Origin: Holothuria scabra
Lineage: Eukaryota; Echinodermata; Holothuroidea; Aspidochirotida; Holothuriidae
DNA length: 64,000 bases
Direction of reading: 5' to 3'
NCBI GenBank assembly: GCA_037179385.1
Contig: CM074195.1
Location: 26,558,087-26,622,086 of the forward strand
Positions 57,702 to 64,000 of this stretch are shown piece by piece. Numbering within the stretch: position 1 is the stretch's first letter; every line of letters starts with the position of its first letter. A program made the position numbers and the translations under genes. The notes beneath the pieces were generated by a model that saw only the letters and a list, made by a program, of their open reading frames with translations, was not told where the DNA came from and ran no database searches.

Positions 57702-60267
57702 CAGTAGCGTAGCTACGGGGAGGGGGGGGGGCTTGGGGGGCTCTGGGCTGGGCTGCAGCCCCCATTGAATCGCCCAGCCCTCCACCAGCCCCGCACTGAC
57801 GACCTTCGCAAAAAACATATATTCATGCTAACCGATGATAATATCCTATCCGGGCTACCCGGCTACTATGACATAGATACATTTGCGAAAGATCCACGCA
57901 GTTGCAGGGTATTCTGCAATTGTGCCCACTCTGAATTTCGGAATAAATTCAGGTAGGCTATGACAGGCTTAATATCTTCGGAATCTCTTGATTTTTTCGT
58001 CGTCGAATATCTGGATGATAATTTTCCAGCAGATTTGGAGTGGTGGAAATTGGCTACCTCGGTGTGGATTTAAGTGTACTTCTACCATCTGGCCCCTTCC
58101 TATCTCCTGCAGGAATTTTTCACTTCCTGGGGATGCACAAATTTGTTCCAGAATAAAACTTGGTGTGGTGGGTAAAATATTTTAGTCAAATATGGTTGGA
58201 AGGAATTTGCACTTTGCACGGCCATTGCTGCCAGTCATTCGCCAGTGCCAACAACCAAACCCAGGTTGGGTCAATGCAGTCTCAATAGTCGCAGCCTTAC
58301 TACTATTACCTCACAGGACCTCAATTAGCTCTTAGGTGGAGTGGACATACCCAGTGGCGTACGAGACGGGGCAGTGGGGAGACTTCCCCAAATTTCCGAA
58401 ATGTAAATTCGGGCAGGAATTTGGAAAATAATTATGACAGCCCTTTAATTTTGAAAAAGTGGGATGTTTTTTTCAGAGTTTCCTAAATGTGGCCCAAATC
58501 TTAAAAAGATATGCTCTAAAAAACGAAAGAAACGTAATAAAACCGCAATAAAAAACCAGGTCAAGATTCCAAAAATTCGTTACACCTTCGGGCAACGCAA
58601 AAAGCTATTATTCGTGAATTTTAATCACAACACAATGCCAGAAATTGTCTAATACCCAAATTCTTTCAAGCAATTTCCCGAAAATGGAAACCTATCATAG
58701 TAAGAGTACATATAGTTACGAAAGATCAAACAGATAAGAAAAATCGCGACACATTTGGGAAGCTTGTGGGTTTAAAGGAACAATCATTCTTTAGTCTATT
58801 TTTAAATCTTGTGTAACACAATACCCGAAATAGCCGATTATTTTAATAGCTTCAAATCTTTGTCGAAGAACAGAAAACGCTTTATTTAAAGTAAAATTTT
58901 CATGTGAAATAACAAAGATCTGCCACATATTTGGGTAGAGTCCGAAAAAAGGTTTTCATCATCTCCACTTCATACTATAGTCTTGCAAAAATTGCACGAA
59001 ATGGTCAAATATTCGGGCAAAGGTTTAAAAAAAAAAGGCTGGGACGATTTCAATTGCCAAATGAAATCAACGGACAGACAGGAGGGTGTTCAGGTGCCCA
59101 AAATTTTGCCATCTATTCTGCTCTAGAGCCAAATACGGGCAATGATTATGAGAATTGGGTAATTTGTTTTTCGATACTTTAATGATGCAGCGTGAGCATG
59201 TCTTCCCATACGTCTGCTTGAAAATTCATTTAAACACACCTTGTAATGTTACATTTTTTTCAAAATTCAAATCACATAAGGTCGGAAGTTCGGGCAGTCT
59301 TAAAATTTTATCAATATATATTGAATTTAGTAAAGAGTCGCTTTTTCAATTCCGTTTTGTAGTTTTCCCCCGAAAATATGTTGGACCATTTCATCAATTG
59401 GTAGTGATACATTTTATCTGGTAGTTTTCTGATCAGGGTCCGATTTTTAAAAATTTTCTGTTCGGCCCGCCCCAAGCAGTGGAGCTCCGCGTGGATAGTC
59501 TTCATAGCAGAATTTTAGTTTCAAGTGAGCATTTTTTTTTTTTGTAAAAGGAAACTCAAAAGCGACTGCTTACAGTCCCCTATAAGCCCAGAAAATGCCA
59601 TTTTGAACTGTCTGACGGGTCGGATATTTCAAAATGTTCTGTACGCTTCACGCCAACCAATGGTGGCGCTCCGCTTAGTCCTTTCTGGCTAAATTTTAGT
59701 GTGAAAAGAACGTGTATCTCCAATTTAAACTTAAAATAGCGAACGCTTGGATGCCCTTCGTAAGCCTTGGATTTATCATCTTCGACTGTCTGAGAGGTAC
59801 GAAGTTTAATGGACGTTCCGCGCCAACTAGTGGTGGCGCTCCGCTGTGACTGTCTTACGGACAGAATTATATTTTTTGGGCAAAAATCTTTCGCCCCAAA
59901 ACTGAAATACTCCCCTACGCCTTTGGAAATACCTTACTCAGGCGTGCACTGGAACAGCTGCTTGATTCCGGATATGTTATCCTTGGATACATCGTCCAGT
60001 GGAGTAATGTACTGAGCTAATCAGTATCTCAAAAATGTGTTTGAATCTGAGAACAATCACAAATTTTCTCACCAGAATAAAGGACAATTAAACCTGGCAA
60101 ATGCCATTTCCAGCCATCTGGGAGGTGTTAAAATCCGAAATTTTCTTTGTACACTCCGCACAAACTGATGGTGGCCCTATCCTTAGATCGTAAACTTCAG
60201 CCCCCCAAAAAGTAACAAGCCCCTCCCCCATAGCTCCCACACGAAAAACATCCTAGCTACGCCACTG
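57702..60267. mobile_element. hAT-like DNA transposon (non-autonomous) with perfect 8-bp TSD
   Basis: GTTAGCAA at 57694-57701 and again at 60268-60275. Ends CAGTAGCGTAGCTACG and, inverted, CAGTGGCGTAGCTAGG (14 of 16). No transposase recognised. The right part holds about four diverged units of roughly 170 bp with GGTGGCGCTCCGCTTAG (near 59480, 59660, 59833, 60170). A further CAGTGGCGTACGAGACGG end sits at 58352. Confidence 0.85.
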
Positions 60268-60275
60268 GTTAGCAA

Positions 60276-62494
60276 CATCCATGCCCCGGGACAAGTCTGT
60301 ACATTCATGCCGGAGTTGCCCTGTGAGATGGCTGGGACATTCCACGTGAAAGGTTTCACTTAAGTTACATGAGAACATTGGTCTTGGCGGAGAACAAAAT
60401 GACACCCGAGGTCAATTTCCTTTTGCATACCATGTCAACCTGGTGTGTACTTTCTGCGTTGAACTCACAGTTGAGCCCACTACAAGGGGGCGTGTACTTC
60501 CCAGTAGTTGATCCTGTTTTCTCTCATGTGCTCCAAAATAACATTTCCAGTAAACAATTTGGAGAGGCACGCTAATCTGGGGAGGGGCCTACGTATTTTT
60601 TACTCATGTGCTTGACCTAAACGAAAAATTATGCTAATTGTTCCAACAATTGAAAAGATTAGTCGAAAGGATTTCGTTTTTGGTGGGTTTTTGTGTTAAA
60701 CTATTTCATCCTTGCTTACAAACCTTGCTATAAGAAATTTAAAATGGCCCTTTCATGCTGCTTTGTCTCCATTCATTTAATTATCGGTAATTTTGTTCAA
60801 TCAAAGAATTTTGAATATGTTAAATGACGGTATTATTTATCTGGAAAGCAATTGGCCATTTCATGTGCTATTCCTCGGAAATGCCACGGTTCTCAAGTTA
60901 GTAAGATAAAAGTAGTTGCCTATCGTGAAACAGACTTTTTGAATTATCATTTTACCTTAGTTCTCATCTTAATTAAAGACGGGCTTCGGTTTCGACCTCC
61001 AACAAGAACAGATCCCAATTTCTAGTAACATCTTGTTCCTATACGTTCTGTTGTAAACTAGTCTTATACAAGCGAAAAAGCTTAATGTACCGTAATTAGA
61101 GCAATTTAGAGGTGTTAGTATAAATGAGGAACAAATGATTGTGTCGTGTACATACCTTTCGATATGAGTAGCAATGATTCGATCGGCGGGCTGATAAAAG
61201 AAAACACTTGGTTATTCCGCCACTTTTATGAGATGGGTTTCATAACTAAAGGGTGAACCGTAGTTTCACTAGAATGCACTAAAAACTAGGCTTTGGAGGA
61301 TTCTGGATTACGTTACAGAATGTCTTGTATTAACTTTGGTCTATCGAATCGTTTCGCAATGAAATTAAGACAAAAGTTGTGTGACGTCATTCATAATTTA
61401 TCATACTTTTTATTACATGTTCATGAGACGAAAAATTATTTTAAAGTAACTTAAAAGTGTGGTTTGTAAAGGTGGTATACGGATTGACATTTAATAAAAC
61501 CATGAAAACAATGTTAAAAGTACAAAATAAAAGTAAAGTTTCATCAGTAAGTGCATTACATTGTGTAAGTAGAGGATAAATTTCTGCACAACATGCACGG
61601 TCATGAAAACATTGCCAACAAGTCTCTGAAAGTAAGCTATTTGATTAAAATGCACAACAAATAAATATTAAATTAGTGAATATGACCAATATCAGGTAAA
61701 TGTTGTTTCCAGTTATCATCAATCCTTTCTCACCTGGCACAACTTGACAAAGGACCGATTGGTTTCAAACTAAGCCGTAAAACTCCATATAACTCTCCGG
61801 ACATAATATTAAATGTATCTTTTTGAAACGGCGAAACTGTTTCTTTAGTTTCCTTCATTTGTACCGCAGTGTGTTTGTTTAATTTGTCTAAGTTTGTTTA
61901 TGAATAAACAGACGCTCTTTGATTGTAAGAGGAGGTACTACTGCATATTGACTGATGGAAATAAAAATTTATCTAAATCCTTTGCTATTGTCAATATTCT
62001 GGAAGGGATGGAGAACCGAGAAACTAAAAATAAGTTCCGGAGGTAAGCTTTATTTGCTGATTTCACTGGTCGATGATCAAATTCATCGAAGTGGAAATAT
62101 TGACATCAAGTGAAAGAGATTTTCAGTCTCCAGATTCTGTTACGGTACATTGAAAAGTACCAGACGTAACCCAGGAGAAACGTCCCATTGGAACGTATTG
62201 AAATTAAAATAGGTTTGAACAGGTATGAACAGGCAATGCTACATTCACCTTGTGGGGTGATGAAAGCTAGCACCCGTCAACACAAACAACTGAGTATCTA
62301 CCAAGTTATTGTTGATACTTGTAAAAATCTCGTTGACACTTGCTGTGTTTGTTTCCATTTACCTTTTGTCCTGGTATCTTTTGAAACCGGTTAAAACCCA
62401 TTCAACAGATTTCGACTGGAATATTCTCCTGGGAATGCAAAATAGAAACTAAATCTCTTTGATATGGTGTAGCATTTGTATTATTTCTCTACAG
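60276..62494. other. intergenic or 5' intron of the KH gene
   Basis: No convincing exon. An ATG at 62008 followed by 35 bp and a gtaagc donor (62043) looks exon-like but is out of phase with 62495. A SINE tail lies at 61738-61796. Confidence 0.4.
61738..61796 (+). mobile_element. SINE tail fragment
   Basis: GGCACAACTTGACAAAGGAC, GGTTTCAAACTAAGCCGTAA, AACTCCATATAACTC match the SINE 3' end, diverged. Confidence 0.5.
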
Positions 62495-62734
62495 AAAACG
62501 GTTCTTACCACTAAAGATGTTACTGTTCCGTGCGCTTATCATGGCGTCATTATAGGAAAGAAGGGATCCACCATTAGAAAATTGATGGCTGAGTACAACG
62601 TTAGATTCGTCATCCATCCGGCACATAAACGGTTGGATACTATTACTGTGATTGGGAATTCAGCTCGCGTCGAAAAAGCCATGGAAGCGCTCAAAGAAAT
62701 GGTTGAGAAATTGGAGCAGGGGAAAAAACAGAAG
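62495..62734 (+). CDS. KH-domain exon (vigilin-like RNA-binding protein), partial gene
   Basis: 80 codons, phase 0 to 0, acceptor tctctacag and donor gtaaaa. It encodes one type I KH domain: VTVPCAYHGVIIGKKGSTIR with the GKKG loop that contacts nucleic acid (GxxG), then a helix, a beta strand (RLDTITVIGNSARVEKA) and a long C-terminal helix. The spacing and the wording VTVP..HxxIIGxKGxxIRKLM resemble vigilin/HDLBP repeats, but vigilin has about 14 KH repeats and only one is visible here. It may be part of a vigilin gene, a vigilin-derived small gene, or another KH protein. No upstream exon or start codon was recognised. Confidence 0.8.
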
Positions 62735-63315
62735 GTAAAATATATTTTTGCTAAGTTGGTTGACTGGATGACAGAACAGTGAATATCACTATGTATAAAT
62801 TTAAATGGGAAGCATACTTGGCAAATAGAAAGCTACTCAACGAACAACCAATTCAACAGCAGAGAACGCTTAATAAAAATAAAAAAAAGAAAAAAAAAGA
62901 CAAACCTGGCTGAAAAGTGCATCGAGGTATTTATGTCCTCATGATGATAAACATGTCACACCATTTAACGAAAAAATGCAACAATCTTGGGCAAAACTGG
63001 TTTGAACACCCCTTTCATTCCCGCTCACCTGTACAATGTTGGGAATAATGAGGTCAATTCCAGACGCACGATATTGTTAGTCCTACCCAACATTGTACAT
63101 GGAAGCAGCGGAGGGAGACTGTACTTGTGAACGGAGAATGGAAAAGGGGTCCTTAATCGGGCTTTTCCTTACACATGACATAATGGTGGAAGGTGATTCA
63201 ACTGCTTCGTCTAAGATTGTATTTGTACAAACAGACAAAGCGTTTCATTCCGTTTACCTTACATTTTACGTACAATCATTCTGGATTGCCTATGACCACA
63301 TCCTTTTCTCCACAG
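62735..63315. other. intron of the KH gene
   Basis: A-rich stretch near 62874-62900; no other feature. Confidence 0.5.
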
Positions 63316-63480
63316 GTGGTTAAAGATTCTTTGCAGATGGATCAAGAAGCGTGGGTCACTTCCAGCAACAAAGACCAGACTGTGAGGACGAAAGGGACGC
63401 TAAGGTCCACATCTACTAAAGAAAAACTTGTTCGAACAGACAAAGCCCGGAGGTACACCAAGGGTGTTGAAAATGACCAG
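63316..63480 (+). CDS. next exon of the KH-domain gene, basic Ser/Thr-rich tail
   Basis: 55 codons, phase 0 to 0, acceptor tctccacag, donor gtaagc. It reads directly on from the KH exon's phase. The sequence is Lys/Arg/Ser/Thr-rich (KGTLRSTSTKEKLVRTDKAR) with no known domain, and looks like a disordered basic tail. Confidence 0.68.
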
Positions 63481-63680
63481 GTAAGCAACATTTAAAAGAG
63501 ACTGAAACACAGAGTGACAAGTTCAAAACTTAAGGGCATTCTATTGAATGCCCTTCCTTTTATGCCTTCCATTTTTCACTGACACGATTTATGTCTCCAA
63601 TTTAGTAGCTAGTAAACTGTTTTGAGGTAGAGAGTGACGAGGCGAAAAGGTAATTGTTGAAATAGTTGCAAACTATTCAG

Positions 63681-63786
63681 ATCGAGGACTATTCTAAGTC
63701 CTTATGCTTTCCAGGCTTGATGGAAAAATGTTGAAGTCTGAGGACGAAAGAAGGAAAGAGGAAGAAGGACTCTAGAATTGAATAAA
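63681..63786 (+). other. possible last exon and poly(A) signal of the KH-domain gene
   Basis: Two acceptors are possible. After ttcag (63680) the frame adds IEDYSKSLCFPGLMEKC and a stop; after ttccag (63714) it adds one Ala and a stop. AATAAA at 63781-63786 follows closely, so the gene may end here. A third frame in the same stretch reads LDGKMLKSEDERRKEEEGL and a stop, but its phase does not fit the preceding exon. Confidence 0.4.
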
Positions 63787-64000
63787 AGAATGTATGTTAC
63801 ACGTTTCTTCCTACACTTCTCTGCCTTAAGTTAGTAATGCTATTCTAGTTTTCCACTTTTGGACTCCATAGTAAGGTCTGAAAACATTCACAGTTCACAC
63901 CAAGGCGTATTTTCCTCGTCAAGCTTGAAAAGCATCTTCCAGTATTGGTGTCGAAAATGGGAAAAAGTATTTTTTGTGAAAAATAATTAGATTGTTGTTG

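Noticed and set aside
57529..57818. Minus-strand proline-rich open frames
   Set aside because: They overlap the GC-rich end of a hAT-like element and come from its G-run.
62008..62042. First coding exon of the KH gene (ATG, MENRETKNKFR)
   Set aside because: Its donor phase does not fit the exon at 62495; it would need an unseen exon between.

Overview
This is a window of invertebrate animal nuclear DNA. Genes are split into small exons by GT-AG introns, the sequence is AT-rich, and introns and intergenic DNA are full of short interspersed and DNA-transposon-like repeats. The repeat style suggests a marine invertebrate, possibly a deuterostome such as an echinoderm. That is an inference and the species is not established.

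Positions 4389-45226 (+ strand) hold almost all of one gene, the translation initiation scaffold eIF4G. I assembled 27 exons by hand. Every junction is GT-AG, every codon phase matches across junctions, and the joined reading frame runs 1610 residues to a TAA at 45224-45226. Domain order is the usual one: a low-complexity N-terminal region with a conserved basic block, a Pro/Ala-rich repeat, a Glu/Lys-rich linker, the eIF4E-binding motif YDRGFLLQF, the MIF4G HEAT domain, an RS/Gly-rich linker, the MA3 domain and the C-terminal W2 domain. The start codon was not found and probably lies in an upstream exon. The 3' UTR follows 45226, with candidate poly(A) signals at 45581, 45840 and 46765.

The introns carry about ten fragments of one tRNA-derived SINE family, several older dispersed repeat families, a long near-perfect hairpin (35800-35951), and three large composite elements (11409-13117, 28821-30463, 36849-41606). 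A fourth, short copy lies inverted downstream at 47820-48513. These share a 5' hairpin, a TG microsatellite, tandem monomers of about 145-150 bp packed with AGGTCA hexamers, a 3' copy of the 5' stem in inverted orientation, and a final hairpin ending in CTGG. This layout resembles Helitron-like non-autonomous elements (HINE/DINE type).

From 46 kb to 62 kb there is no recognisable gene. It holds a piggyBac-like MITE (46854-47103) and three hAT-like elements with inverted termini and 8-bp target duplications: 52022-55109, with 53099-54697 nested in it, and 57702-60267. At the right end, two coding exons (62495-62734, 63316-63480) encode a vigilin-like KH domain with a GKKG loop and a basic tail. 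The gene's start and last exon are uncertain.

The most interesting items are the composite elements, whose terminal stems co-vary between subfamilies and which place dozens of nuclear-receptor-like half sites at regular spacing inside an eIF4G intron, and the intronic hairpin.
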